Positions 12,957 through 23,494 of a stretch of 64,000 nucleotides of DNA are shown piece after piece. The stretch covers positions 109,264,475-109,328,474 of the forward strand of contig JAMXBB010000004.1 in the NCBI GenBank assembly GCA_024138015.1. Reading direction: 5' to 3'. Source of the stretch: Lumnitzera littorea (Eukaryota; Streptophyta; Magnoliopsida; Myrtales; Combretaceae). A model generated the notes under the pieces. The model was not told the DNA's origin. It did no database searches and saw nothing but the letters and a program-made list of their open reading frames with translations. Within the stretch, counting starts at the first letter, position 1. Each line of letters starts with the position of its first letter. A program made the position numbers and the translations under genes.

Positions 12957-13993
12957 TGTAACAACTTTTAGCCAATTAATCAAATCTATCATAGGAATTT
13001 AGGTATTGGGAAGGGTAAAAAAGGATAGAATTAAGATGTCAATTAATGTGATTTGACTCAAGTTTGAGCATCATATCTTATATAATGTTAGGAGTAAGAA
13101 GTAAAGCTAGAGCATATTCAGTTGAGATGCACATTTCAGGTACAAGGTTACATGCTTGTTGAATGTGTTTGCTAGTTTAGTTGTTAAATAAATTTAATTA
13201 ATATTCAGCCTTAAATACTTAATGTGTTGAATGTGTTTAACTGAACCTAAGGGACCAAGAGTATTGGTGACCTTAGAATGACACCTGGGAATTTGTACGT
13301 AGCATTGTCCTGATTGGAGTCGCCTACTGAGTTGATTCAATTAGACATTAGGATGTAAACAATTCCAAGGTATTGAGAAGCACTTAATACCAAATATGCA
13401 TAATGAATATGATACTTATATGGTTCGGGGTCATGAGTTAACCCAAGCTTTGGGATGTTAAAGTTGTGCTATGTGTTCAACTTTTAATAAAGAGAATAAT
13501 CGGTCTTTGAAAGCATGTTGAATGTGTTACGTTGGCTTACCCTTTAGAGACCTTATTTTTAGATGCAGGAGACCAGGACTATTATGACAACCTAGGATAT
13601 AAGTTGGTGTACAATATGGAGGATGATGATTATACTTAGTACAAGGGATAGTATTGTCATTGTATGGGAGGCATAGACTCCTCTTGCTGTTAAATGTTTA
13701 TGTGGTTGTGGTATGTTGTAACAGGAGCAAGTGGAACTCCAATATTGTTTGTTTTATGGAACGGTTATAGGAACATGTAAGAATATATAGATACAGTATG
13801 GTTTGTTAATGTTGTAAGGCTAGACTTATAAGGTAGCCTATGTTGTGACTTTAAGATTTATATAATATCAATGTGGTTTATGATTTGTTTATTTAATGTA
13901 TTTAAAGATAGTAGCAAGTCCTAAGCTTTTGTGTGTCAGTATCTTGATATTAACACATGATGAGCTGTAGTTGCCCGGTTCCAAGACGTTACA
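12957..13993 (+). mobile_element. Possible solo LTR, about 1.04 kb
   Basis: The block starts TGTAACAAC and ends CGTTACA, giving a terminal inverted repeat TGTAAC/GTTACA. The last 20 bp (CCCGGTTCCAAGACGTTACA) resemble the 3' ends of many plant Gypsy LTRs. The flanks read ACACA (if the LTR starts one base earlier) and ACAAA, a 4/5 match that could be a decayed target-site duplication. No partner LTR or internal coding region is present. Confidence 0.45.
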
Positions 13994-14212
13994 ACAAACT
14001 TACCTAAAGCCTATGCTTAACCCTGTAAATACTGTCCTAACCTCATTTTCATAAACAACTCCAACATTATTGTGGTAGAAAAAGAATGAAGCACTATTAA
14101 GCTATGCTTCATAGATCTTTACTTATCTTAAAACTTAATTTGCAATTCTTCATATAATCAATAATAATTGAGTTCACCTAGGTTTTAAGAATCAAATTTA
14201 GTAGGGGTAATA
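13994..14212. other. Intergenic
   Basis: Short AT-rich stretch between the LTR and the fold-back MITE; nothing recognised. Confidence 0.4.
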
Positions 14213-14698
14213 TTATTATTTACACCTCAAATTTGCCAATTTTTGTAATTATACACATAAAATTTCGACTTGTGTAATAATAAACTTAATTAAACGTTTA
14301 CTTATTACCATTTATACCTTAGTTAAACCAATTCACACCATCCATCCAACTAGTACAATTAGTCAATGAGGTGACTATCCACGATCATAAAAGGGCTGCA
14401 CAACCCTCTAAGGCCATAAACGGCTATCCATGACTACCAATGGCCTTGAAACCCACATTTTTAAATGGGTTACAACCTAAAGGGTAGCCAACGACCACCT
14501 TCAGGGATCGTCCAATCCTCTTAAGGTCATGGACAGTTACCTCATTAATTAATTATGCTTATTGGATTAATAGTGTAAATTAGAATTAACTGAAGTATAA
14601 CAAGTGATAAGTAAATGTTCAATTGAATATAAAATTAGACAAGTTGAAACTCAATATATAATTGGAAAAGTGATAAAGTTTAGGTGTAAGTTATGACA
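14213..14698. repeat. Fold-back MITE, arms about 150 bp
   Basis: The left half, starting TTACACCTCAAATTT at 14219, and the reverse complement of the right half, starting TTACACCTAAACTTT at about 14691, align for about 150 bp, ending in a shared AATGAGGT. The arms enclose a ~170-bp centre rich in GGCCATAAACGGC-type words. This is the form of a non-autonomous DNA element that can fold into a long hairpin. The target-site duplication could not be fixed. Confidence 0.65.
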
Positions 14699-15960
14699 TT
14701 GATCCAATTTGGTGAATTCATGAATTAGATTAATCTAAAACCTTAAAAGGCTCTAAAATAATGAATATCTCAAAATGATACAAGGAATGAGAAATTCACT
14801 TAAGAAATCATCACTATAAAACAACAACTAACACTCTCTTCTTATGGAAAATTTTAAAATTGTACCTAGTAATTAAACTTTTTAAAAACTACCAATTAAA
14901 TTAGTTTTGCTCCTTGAGTACTTTTTCCTATATGAGATGCTCTTCAATGGGGAAAATACATACAAATAAAATTGATCAAATGTTCTTGAATTGCAATCTA
15001 GATGAGATTATAACACTTCTTGGAATTAAGACATGATTATACACACACACATATATATATACATACATACCTACAAAATTTAGTAGATCAAGGCTTAGTG
15101 TGGTTCATCTTTTTACCATCTTATTGTTGTCTTTTTGTATTTATTTGAATCTTGCATTTAATAAGAATAAAACACTAAAAAAAAATAGATATATAATTCC
15201 ATATGTACCTCTCTTTTAAAGTTAATTACCTAACTAATCTCCATAAAGTTAAATTTGTCTACTCTTTACTTTATTTATATTTAAAAAAATACTTATTAAA
15301 ATAGTCATCTTTAATACATAAAATATATTTTTTTCAAATTTTTTCTCTCAAAAATACGTAAAATTTTATTCCCTAATTTTGATACTTAAATCACTACCTT
15401 CATTATAATTATGAAACAAAAACAAAAAAGACAATTTGAGAAATATCAAATTTCAAACAAATACAAATTAAATAGAGAATAAATATAGATAAAATATAAA
15501 TAATTTATAGATAAGATAAAAATAATCCAAACAGGACCCAAATGAGATTTGATACTCCAATAGTCCTAGCCATATAATAATGGATACTAAATGTTGAATG
15601 TACCCCTCTCAATCTCACGTGCGTGTATGGGTGTATTTTTAAATGGAAAAGCTCATTTAAACTTTAAAGTGTGGATAGGTATCCAAATTCCAAAGTACTT
15701 ATAATAAACTTGAAAGTTCTCTTAAAGCAATAACACTTCGATGAAGTTATGACCCTATTCGTACTTAATATTATGAGAAAAGTTTCGATGATACAATTAT
15801 ATTATGTGCATTAATGAAAATATTAATAAAATTCTAATAAATGAAAATATAATTGATTATTTTCTATAAAATATATGTTTTTATTATCACGTATTTAAAT
15901 ATTATTAAAACTTGTATATAACTCATCAATATACATGGTGAGTATTGAATTTTTTTTCAC
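14699..15960. other. Intergenic with CA/TA microsatellite
   Basis: An (AC)n(AT)n(ACAT)n microsatellite lies at about 15040-15071. The rest is AT-rich (about 15200-15550 and 15740-15950 especially) with no supportable gene. Confidence 0.5.
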
Positions 15961-15971
15961 ATTACAAGGAA

Positions 15972-16053
15972 AGTCACTAGAGACATTTTTTAAAATACCT
16001 CTAACAAAGGGATAAACAAGAGATGTTGTTTGTTCCTGCTAGATCTACCCCTG
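15972..16053 (+). repeat. 82-bp direct repeat, left copy
   Basis: It aligns without gaps to 20222-20303 over 82 bp with about 14 mismatches, mostly transitions (shared GGGATAAACAAGAGATG-type core). Both copies are followed within 50 bp by a GA-rich run. They bracket the hAT remnant and the Gypsy fragment. Confidence 0.8.
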
Positions 16054-16419
16054 AAAAACAAACAAACAAAAAAACAAAAGGAAGAAGAAGAAGAAAGAAA
16101 GAAAGAAGGAAGGAAAGAAAGAGAGAGATAGTTGGAGTTAGACTTAGGTAAGGGCCGGTCTCGAATCGTGAATTAGCCTAAGTGAGCCTTTAACCGGTCT
16201 AACCCGTTAGTGACCGGGGCAAATCGCCGGGCTTTTAGGACTCAAGCGGTTCACCTAAGCAGAACTGCCCGACTCGGTGATTTAAGGACAGCCACATTTA
16301 TTAAAAACAAAAAAATTTCAGCTGGTCACCCTACCCTCCCCCCACCCCCCTAGACCCCTACCCTTGTCCTCTGTCTATCAATTTGTATAATTTACTTTCG
16401 GCACACGTGCCGCAAATTT

Positions 16420-16516
16420 AAAATTCAAAGTTTAAAATTTAAAATTTGTAGCACCGAACTGCTTAAAATTTTGAATTTTAAATTTCAAATTTTGAATTTT
16501 AAATTTCAAATTTTAA
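16420..16516. repeat. AT-rich short tandem and inverted repeats in hAT leader
   Basis: A 21-bp unit (TTTTGAATTTTAAATTTCAAA) is repeated twice at about 16473-16514, and partial inverted copies built of TTTAAAATT/AATTTTAAA precede it. The unit is itself nearly palindromic. Confidence 0.65.
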
Positions 16517-16838
16517 ACGACGCGTTCTCACATTCCTCGGTCCTTATAAATAACAACTTCAAGCCTACTAGAAACACTTATTCTACAAAATACTTAAATC
16601 TCTCCAACTCCAACCATTCTGCCTTCATATTTTTTTCAGTTACGAAACGTTGTTAGAAATATTTCTTTCTACTAACCACAAATTTCCGTGCGTAATTCTC
16701 CATTTCACTGCATAAAATAATTACATTAGCAAATAACACTAATATACACATACCCACCATATAATTTCCGCCATATTTTCTCTTATATATTATTTCTGTT
16801 TTTCACTCATAAACATTTGCACCAATGGAAATATTTTT

Positions 16839-19300
16839 GTGTCATACCTTTTTAATAAAAAACATAGTTCATCATTTGGTGGTAAAAGTAGGGGTAAAGA
16901 CGTTGGAACTTCTAATACATCGTCTGTGCCATTACGGTTTGAGGACATTCAAGCGTATTCGAATAACAAGTATAACCTGAATGAGCAGAGGACAAATGAT
17001 ATGATTGAGAACGTAGAAGAAAAATTTACATCACCTCCAAGCTTCGATGTAGAACCTCATCACATGAGTAATCGAGACACACTACCTCTTAACTTTGACG
17101 TTAAACATCAACATATGAGTTATCGGGACATACCACGTCCCGGTTTCGAATCTCCACGCATAAGTGTCCCTGAACGTCATGTTAGATTCGAACCTCCTCG
17201 TATGAGCGTCCCTATATAACCTGCTGGATTTAAACCCCCACGGGATGAGTTGCCCTGCAAGCATATTCAAGAATAAGGAGGACAATGTTGAAATTATTCC
17301 CGAAACAGAAGAACAACATATGGGACAATATAAGCCCAGCAGTTTGAAACCATCCAGCTCGGGTAAGCCCCCTAAACTCTGTAAATCTAATATTTTTACT
17401 ACTTATTTCCGTAAAGATACAAACGAAAGGAGGAACTCGAGGGCATTCTGCAACTATTATAACGTGAGTTATTCATGGAAAACAAGAAAGGAATATAGTA
17501 CCCTTAACGGGCACTTAAGGTCAAAGCATCCTAAGGAGGTGGGAATAGATAGAACACAGTAACAAATTGCTCGAGACAGTAGTTCATCCAGACAAATGCT
17601 AATGAGGTATGATGAAGAGAGGCATAAATATAACCTGGTACAGTATTTAGCAAACATGTACCTCTCATTCAATACGGGTGCATCAGATTGGCAAAGTCAA
17701 TACAAGTAGGAGACATTCAACCCTAACTCACAACAGCTTAGTCGCAGAATGATAACTCGAGTCACGTAGGAGCTCTACCACAAATGTAAAAGGGAGCTCG
17801 CAAGTAAGTTTGCTTCCCTTGATACGTAAGTATCCATATGTATAGACATATAGACGGATCATTTTCATAATAATTCTTATATGGGTGTTACTGTTCACTG
17901 GGTATACGATAATTGGCAACTTAAATAACAACTATTGGCTTTAAAGGTATTTAACGATCGATACACTGCGCAAAACATTTATAAAATTATTAAAGAAATC
18001 CTAAATAAATACGGATTAGTGAGGAAAATTTTTTCTATTGATTTTGATAATGCAACTGCTAATATTGCATCAATATCTGATTTGCAAAATTACTGTCAAT
18101 CAGTATTGCAGGGGATTTTTTTCTACATACGTTGTGCATATTATATTTTTAATTTATGTGTCAGGGATGGCATTGCAACTTTGCACAACAATATAACTTC
18201 AATCAAGAACATCATCAAGACAATAACAGACAGGCCATCCCTTCACAAAAAGTAGAGAAACTTCTGCATGAAGCGTAGGAAGAGACCTCGAAAGTTTAAG
18301 ATAAATATACAACATCTTTAGAAATCGACTTACAAGTTGTTGCATAGCACAATTCCTTACAGCGAACTGCTATATGACTTCGCAATATATAACATGCAAA
18401 GAGTTGACATTTTCCACAGTAATATATTTGCATCCAATTACTTAAAGTTTTAAAAGTTTTTCATGATCTTACCAAGACTTTTTCACTAGTTTACAGGCTT
18501 AGTGTTCACTTGTTTGTTATGTCAAGCGTCAGTATATTTAGCATGCTAGTTCAGGCCCGTAAAGAGCCAAACTTGCATGCATGCATATACGATATGACGT
18601 TAAAGTGGTTAACTTATTATAAAGAAATTCCTTGTCTTTATCTCATAGCAACTATTCTAGACCCTCATTGTAAAACGAAATTATGACTAATATATTTGAA
18701 AACTTATTATGATTACATTCAAGATCTAATAGATTCTTAAAACATATACAGCTTGGAAGCATAGCAAGAAGTGTCAGCAACGACAGCCGATATAGAAGAG
18801 ATGCTCAGCTACTATCAAAGTCAGTACGGTAGCCAGTCATCAATCTCTTCTTCATCACCCACCAAGGAGCGGCATTACCCGTTTATGGGTGAGCAGTTAC
18901 TGAAGCAAAAATTAAAGAGGCAATGGTCTAGTGGCCCAACATCTAGGATGCAGCATTACATCAATACAAATTTCGAGTTTTCGGAAAATATCTCTATCAA
19001 GGACTTCGATATTTTAAAGTAGTGGCAAAGGAATAGAAAGGACTATCTATTGTTGTCTCGCATCGCCTGTGAAGTACTCACTGCTCTGGCTTCAACGGTC
19101 GCCATTAAGCAAGCGTTTAATACAACAGGTCTGATCATCGGCGAACACCAAGTCTCCCTATCTGTTATCAGTGTTGAGGCAATGCTTGCATAAAAGATTA
19201 GTACAAGGCAAGCTATAGACGACAAGATCTATGTAAGACATCAAGCAAGGAGGATGATTTCTTCAGTGACTGGAACCGATCTGATGGAAGCTCAAGCTCA
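16839..19300 (+). pseudogene. hAT transposase pseudogene (BED finger, hAT core, C-terminal dimerisation region)
   Basis: Reading the plus strand with about a dozen stops gives the parts of a plant hAT transposase in order. First is a disordered N-terminus with repeated 'MS..D..P..F' units (16839-17219), then a BED-type zinc finger at 17384-17533. The finger keeps HL..KHP, but its second cysteine has become tyrosine (CNYYN where C-x2-C is expected). Next come a region ending ELYHKCKREL (to about 17810), the catalytic core with FSIDFDNATANI and CAYYIFNLCVRDG (17935-18255), a middle part with LIATILDPHCK (about 18645), and the C-terminal hAT dimerisation region (about 18990-19190). Most stops are TAG or TAA, several one C-to-T change from CAG or CAA. 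It is not translatable as a transposase. Confidence 0.75.
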
Positions 19301-19392
19301 CCCGTAGGTTTCACTCTTGCTATGAATAGTTACCTCAAGATGATAAATAATAGATTTTCTTTTCATTCTTTAAAAAAAAAAAATTTATCACG

Positions 19393-19444
19393 TAGAAAAA
19401 TCTTTTTTTTTAAATTCACCACAAAAACTAAATGGTATAGCTTT
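19393..19444. repeat. Direct repeat X, left copy (52 bp)
   Basis: It is identical to 20073-20126 except for the length of one T-run. It contains TTCACCACAAAAACTAAATGG and ends at GCTTT, inside the primer-binding site of the adjacent LTR. Confidence 0.85.
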
Positions 19445-19451
19445 GATACCA
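19440..19451 (-). other. Primer-binding site (initiator tRNA-Met type)
   Basis: On the minus strand it reads TGGTATCAAAGC, 11 of 12 bases of the TGGTATCAGAGC complementary to plant initiator tRNA-Met. It lies two bases past the LTR end, where a 5' LTR would have its primer-binding site. Confidence 0.75.
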
Positions 19452-19453
19452 CT

Positions 19454-19865
19454 TGTCACGGGCGGATTCCGTCGCTCGACCCCGTGCGGCACTTAGCGCT
19501 CCTGACCTCACTAAGGAAGGCTAAGTCAGCCTGTAATACGCTCACAATGTTAGAGAGAGAAAGTAGAGAGAGAAACTCTGATAGTATACTGTATTCACTC
19601 AAATAACTTGTGTCCTACATCTGAGGGGAATACCCCTATATATACAGAAAGCCTTTACAATCTAATGGTCAGGATCAATTCGATCTAATGGTTACAATTG
19701 ATTCCCAACTACTACATTCACCTACCTTTACCAACTACAATATTCTAGTCTTCTCCAGAACCTTCTAGAACATTTCATCATCTAGAAGCTTTTAGTGGGC
19801 TTGGGCTCTCGTCTTTGGGCCTTAGGAACCTCCTAAGTATGGCCCACTTCGAGAGGTCTGTAACA
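19454..19865 (-). mobile_element. LTR of Ty3/Gypsy chromovirus (412 bp)
   Basis: On the minus strand it begins TGTTACAGACC and ends CCCGTGACA, a TG...CA LTR of 412 bp. Immediately upstream is a polypurine tract (GGGGGAGAA, 19866-19874) and a chromodomain end, as expected for a 3' LTR. Immediately downstream is a primer-binding site, as expected for a 5' LTR. TATATATA lies near 19635, a possible promoter element. The same LTR therefore plays both positions. Confidence 0.75.
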
Positions 19866-20126
19866 TTCTCCCCCATTCAATCCGGCGACGCCCTCGTCGC
19901 TCCTTCATCGTGGAACTGTCGAATCTTGTCTTTAAATTGCCACAGTGCTTCGGCTGGTTCCCAACTGGCCTCACTCTCTGGTCTTCCCTTCCACATTACC
20001 ATATACTCATGTCTGGGAGTTTGTCCGCGTCTCTTCACATGTCTATCAGTTATGATCCCTTCCACTTCCTTATAGAAAAATCTTTTTTTTTTTAAATTCA
20101 CCACAAAAACTAAATGGTATAGCTTT
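19866..20126 (-). pseudogene. Chromodomain C-terminus of Ty3/Gypsy integrase
   Basis: The minus-strand frame includes EVEGIITDRHVKRRGQTPRH, then EYMVMWKGRPESEASWEPA and a terminal 'RQFHDEG' helix. This is the usual chromodomain of chromovirus integrases (the Y..W.G....SWEP pattern). The frame ends just before the polypurine tract. Upstream of the chromodomain it runs directly into repeat X rather than into integrase core sequence, so the element has lost gag, protease, reverse transcriptase and integrase. Confidence 0.8.
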
Positions 20127-20221
20127 CCCAAAAATGTTGATATGGTATTAGGTTTTTTCAAATTATGACTGACTAAAATTATTTTCATTTAAAAAATTTA
20201 ATCTAAATAGTCACATATATT

Positions 20222-20303
20222 AATCACCGGAGACATTTTTGAAAATACCTCTAACGGGGGGATAAACAAGAGATGCTGTTTGTACCTGCCGGATCTGTCC
20301 CCG
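20222..20303 (+). repeat. 82-bp direct repeat, right copy
   Basis: Partner of 15972-16053 (82 bp, no gaps, about 83% identity by eye). It is followed by GATGATGATGATG and a (GA)n run at about 20330-20351. Confidence 0.8.
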
Positions 20304-20476
20304 CCCCCAACTGATGATGATGATGAAGTAGAGAGAGAGAGAGAGAGAGAGTTTTGGAGTGATGTGTCATGCCAATGCATGCCATAAAACCATATGTTCA
20401 CTTGGGATAGATGATAGAAACAAGATTAAACAAGAATGGTATATATTAATCATACATATCCTGTAAGCGTGAAACA

Positions 20477-20482
20477 TTTATT
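20477..20482 (-). terminator. Polyadenylation signal AATAAA of the 90-aa gene
   Basis: AATAAA on the minus strand, about 220 bp after the stop codon. It is a plausible near-upstream element for 3'-end formation; no transcript was available to confirm it. Confidence 0.4.
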
Positions 20483-20700
20483 ACATGACACAAAATATAC
20501 ATAAAAAGAAGAGAGGAAAAAATCTACGAAATGAACAAACATCGATAAACCGATGCCATACTAAATAAAAAAAATATCTTGGTCTAAATTAACAAATGAA
20601 ATTACGAGAAATGTGCAAAATGATATACATCCAAAATCAACTATTATACAAAGACCAAAAAATCAAAAATAAAAGTAAAATCTAATACATAGACTTTCTA

Positions 20701-20973
20701 CTAGTGCTTTTGGGTGGTTTTGTGATACTTGTCTTTAATCCATTGAAAACCTCCAACAGTTCCTTCCTTGACCTTCTTGACGCCATGTGTAGCCACCGTC
20801 TTAGTCTTTCCTAGCCCCTCTCCAAGCTTCTGCTTATACTTTGCGGCCGCACCACCGCCACCTCCACCTCCACCTCCAAGGGTTGCCGACCGTGTTTTTG
20901 TCGCCAGAGCAGTGTCCTGGTCGTAGTCCCATTGATCAGCCCATGATGTGCCATAAGAATTGTAATTTTCCAT
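20701..20973 (-). CDS. Small glycine-rich basic plant protein (90 aa), function unknown
   Basis: An intact 90-codon single-exon frame from ATG at 20973 to a TAG at 20701. The N-terminal part is polar and aromatic (SYGTSWADQWDYDQD), followed by nine glycines at residues 33-41 and a lysine-rich amphipathic C-terminal half (residues 44-90, with KVKEG and FQWIKDKYHKTTQKH). There is no signal peptide or membrane segment. The pattern matches a family of short uncharacterised angiosperm proteins I have seen, but I cannot give a function or symbol. Context supports a real gene: TATATAAAC on the minus strand at 21094-21102, a pyrimidine-rich leader ((TC)n at about 21047-21062) and AATAAA at 20477-20482 downstream. 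Its neighbours on both sides are repeats. Confidence 0.75.
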   Translation of the reverse strand: MENYNSYGTSWADQWDYDQDTALATKTRSATLGGGGGGGGGAAAKYKQKLGEGLGKTKTVATHGVKKVKEGTVGGFQWIKDKYHKTTQKH

Positions 20974-21093
20974 TTCAACTATATGATCAAGTAGCTGATT
21001 TCTTACAAAATTAAACTTGTGAAAATTCTCGTGAATTCTTATAACAGAGAGAGAGAGAGAGAGGATTACGTTGCGATGGGAAACAAGAGAGAT

Positions 21094-21102
21094 GTTTATA
21101 TA
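21094..21102 (-). promoter_or_regulatory. TATA box of the 90-aa gene
   Basis: TATATAAAC on the minus strand, about 120 bp before the ATG at 20973. That spacing fits a start about 30 bp downstream and a leader containing the CT repeat at about 21047-21062. Confidence 0.55.
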
Positions 21103-21569
21103 TTAGACGTATTACGTAATTGCCTACATACATATATATATATATATGTATGGCGTGTAAAAGAGTGGACTTCCAACACGCATCTTGTTATAACATACCT
21201 CGGTTAACACATGCATGCCTGTAATGCATCCATTTTATTTTATATTTTAAATGGGAATATGACCTCCCGGCGAATTTTCTATATGTATTCAATCAAATGT
21301 GCAGAATTTTATATATGTACAGTCAAAAGTTTGTATGATCCTGAGTCCACCCATCCATGTACTATTTTTATATTGATTTTTTAATAAATGAAACAATAAG
21401 ATAGAATACTCATATGAGAAAATTATACCCGTATTTAGGTATTTTCATACTATTTGCTACAAAATCAATGGAAGTATCCTCTATTGATATATGGTCGCTC
21501 AACCATCTAACTGTTTTCTTAAATCTAAGAGTTTAGAAAGTTTTATTTATATGAATTATAATTATATCT

Positions 21570-22030
21570 AATACAGAATAAAACCCATATACGGATCATT
21601 AACATCAAACGAAATAAGTCCCACAATGTGTACACAATTAAAGAACATATTTAATATTTGTGATAAACCATGTAGTAATTCCATCAAGCAAGGTCATACA
21701 TGTCATGTCAATATCAATACCATGATTCTAGAACTTGTTTTGACAAATTATATAAAGATCGTAATTATCCTTTTGTTTGTAACTTCCTATAATGGTTTGA
21801 GTCGAAGCTTCCTAGGAATGAATGGTCCAACACCAAGCATCCTAATTCCTATGTGCCTAGAAGATTCCCAAACTGGACCGTTCTAGTCCTTCGGTCGTTA
21901 CGAAAACTATGGTTTCCATATTCTAGAAAACTTAATTGACGACTGCATTCTATTAAAACGCTTCAGATATTTGTTTGATTGTTTGTAGGATTTTTATGGG
22001 AAGCGGGACGAAGAAAATCTACCCCTTTAT
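21570..22030 (+). repeat. Local duplicate block, copy 1 (partner 23850-24390)
   Basis: It is nearly identical over about 460 bp to 23850-24390, including CGAAGCTTCCTAGGAATGAATGG. In this copy the frame seen in the partner is broken by a stop, a one-base shift near 21892 and a missing 10 bp near 21990. Confidence 0.8.
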
Positions 22031-22548
22031 AACTTCAATAGGAGATTCAACCATTATTCTTTTTTTTTTATATATATAATAATATTATAATTTAAAGAAA
22101 AGGACATTCAAACCTAATCTATTTACAATAGTTTTGACTTAACCCACTATCTTTGACTAGTCTAATTGCTATCTGCAAAGAGAAACAAAAAGAGGAAAAG
22201 GATCTGTAAAAGATAAAATTAGAGGTGGGGTGAATCCATATCCATATAGGATAGGTAAATGTTTTAATTGATAAACCAATGTTAAGGTTAGGCAAGCAAC
22301 ATAGGTAGAAATTTTATTTCATGATGGATTTATGATAATCCATCGCATCGTCATGTTGAAAATAAATAATCAATATTTGATATATTTCTTGATTAATGAA
22401 ATATAATATCGTTATATTTACATAATAAGTAAGCCTTTTAGCCCCTATATATATAAGTTGTAAAGATTTTTTTTTTTCCCTTCCTCGTTAAGTGTAACAA
22501 GTGTTACACGTTATTTGTTATCTTATTTAAAAAATGTAAACACACACC

Positions 22549-23480
22549 ATATTTTTTTTTTTTTTTTCTTTTTGAGTAAAATAAGATAGGATTATATTAA
22601 TATAAACACAAAGTACATAGACTAAAGTCATATTCACATACCCCTAATCGAGGTTAATACAAAATAGATCCATTCTAGATTTCTAATCCACATACATCAT
22701 TTGCCTTGCTGATCTCTTATTCCCCCCACCCCTACTACATAAGCTTCCCCTATGATGTTATTTACTAGACCATCAGTATTTAGTTTAACCCATCCATTCT
22801 TTGGAGGTATTCATCTTAGGTTTTTCAATGTTGTATAATAAAGCTTTTTATTTTTCTTCAATAAGATCCAATACTCATGTCTTAGTTTCCTAATAATTTG
22901 CATAAAATCCGTATCGACACGCTCTAGATTATGAAAGGGATAAAATCACTAGAAGTATTCAAACTTTTATATTTTTTAATTTTAAGACATAAATGTTATA
23001 TTTATTCATTTTAATACCCCAACTTTTTAAATGAAACAAATTAGTTTTTCTGTTATAATGATCGTTATAAAAAATGCTTATTGATTTCATTTTAAAAAAT
23101 TGATGTACTAAAATGAAATGAAAAACAAAATTTGAGTACTAAAATGGAAATCAAATAAAAATTAATGTACTTATATTATTATTCTATAATTTTATAATAA
23201 AAGTGGTTTAAAAAATTAAAATATTAAAATAAATGAATTTAAAATTTAGATATTAAAATAAAAAAAATATAGACTTTATCCCATTATGAAGCGCTTGACC
23301 TATTGTACCAGATATATCAGAGCAAGAAGCCAAACGTGAAGGCCCTTGAAGGCTGAGATAGTTCACCTCCCTCTTTTTTGTATGCATATTAACCTTTATC
23401 CAAACACACACAACTCGACACTCCGATTCAATAATATTACACCCATCCGTGCTAGCCTCAACCTTTTTGTTTTTTGTTTC
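22549..23480 (-). pseudogene. 5'-truncated LINE with RNase H-like domain and poly(A) tail
   Basis: Read on the minus strand, a degenerate frame runs from about 23475 and includes HEYWILLKKNKK, then the RNase H-like signature start NGWVKLNTDG and a 'GVGGIRDQQGK' segment, the pattern of the RVT_3 domain near the 3' end of plant LINEs. It decays after about 22670 and ends in an A-rich tail at 22549-22576. A 346-bp MITE interrupts it at 22937-23282; removing the MITE and one target-site copy rejoins the frame across the junction. Confidence 0.65.
22937..23282. mobile_element. MITE, 346 bp, with 9-bp target-site duplication
   Basis: Terminal inverted repeats begin GGGATAAA on both sides (GGGATAAAATC... 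left, GGGATAAAGTC... right). The flanks are ATTATGAAA (22928-22936) and ATTATGAAG (23283-23291), a duplication matching at 8 of 9 positions. A 9-bp duplication points to a Mutator-like origin; an 8-bp reading would suggest hAT. There is no coding sequence inside. Confidence 0.8.
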
Positions 23481-23494
23481 AAAATCAATTAATA

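Larger units (their letters stand above)
16140..19300 (+). mobile_element. Degenerate hAT (RICESLEEPER-like) DNA transposon
   Basis: The probable 5' terminus lies near 16148-16153 (GGGCCGGTCTCGAATCG) and is followed by CGGT/ACCGG-rich subterminal sequence to 16290, a usual trait of plant hAT ends. A broken transposase frame follows from 16839 to about 19300. The 3' terminal repeat was not found; sequence right of 19300 is a Gypsy fragment, so the right end is probably lost or replaced. AT-rich 21-bp repeats and a C-rich tract occupy the long leader (16320-16520). Confidence 0.7.

Noticed and set aside
19815..20095. Plus-strand frames of 86 and 61 codons
   Set aside because: Antisense to the chromodomain on the minus strand.
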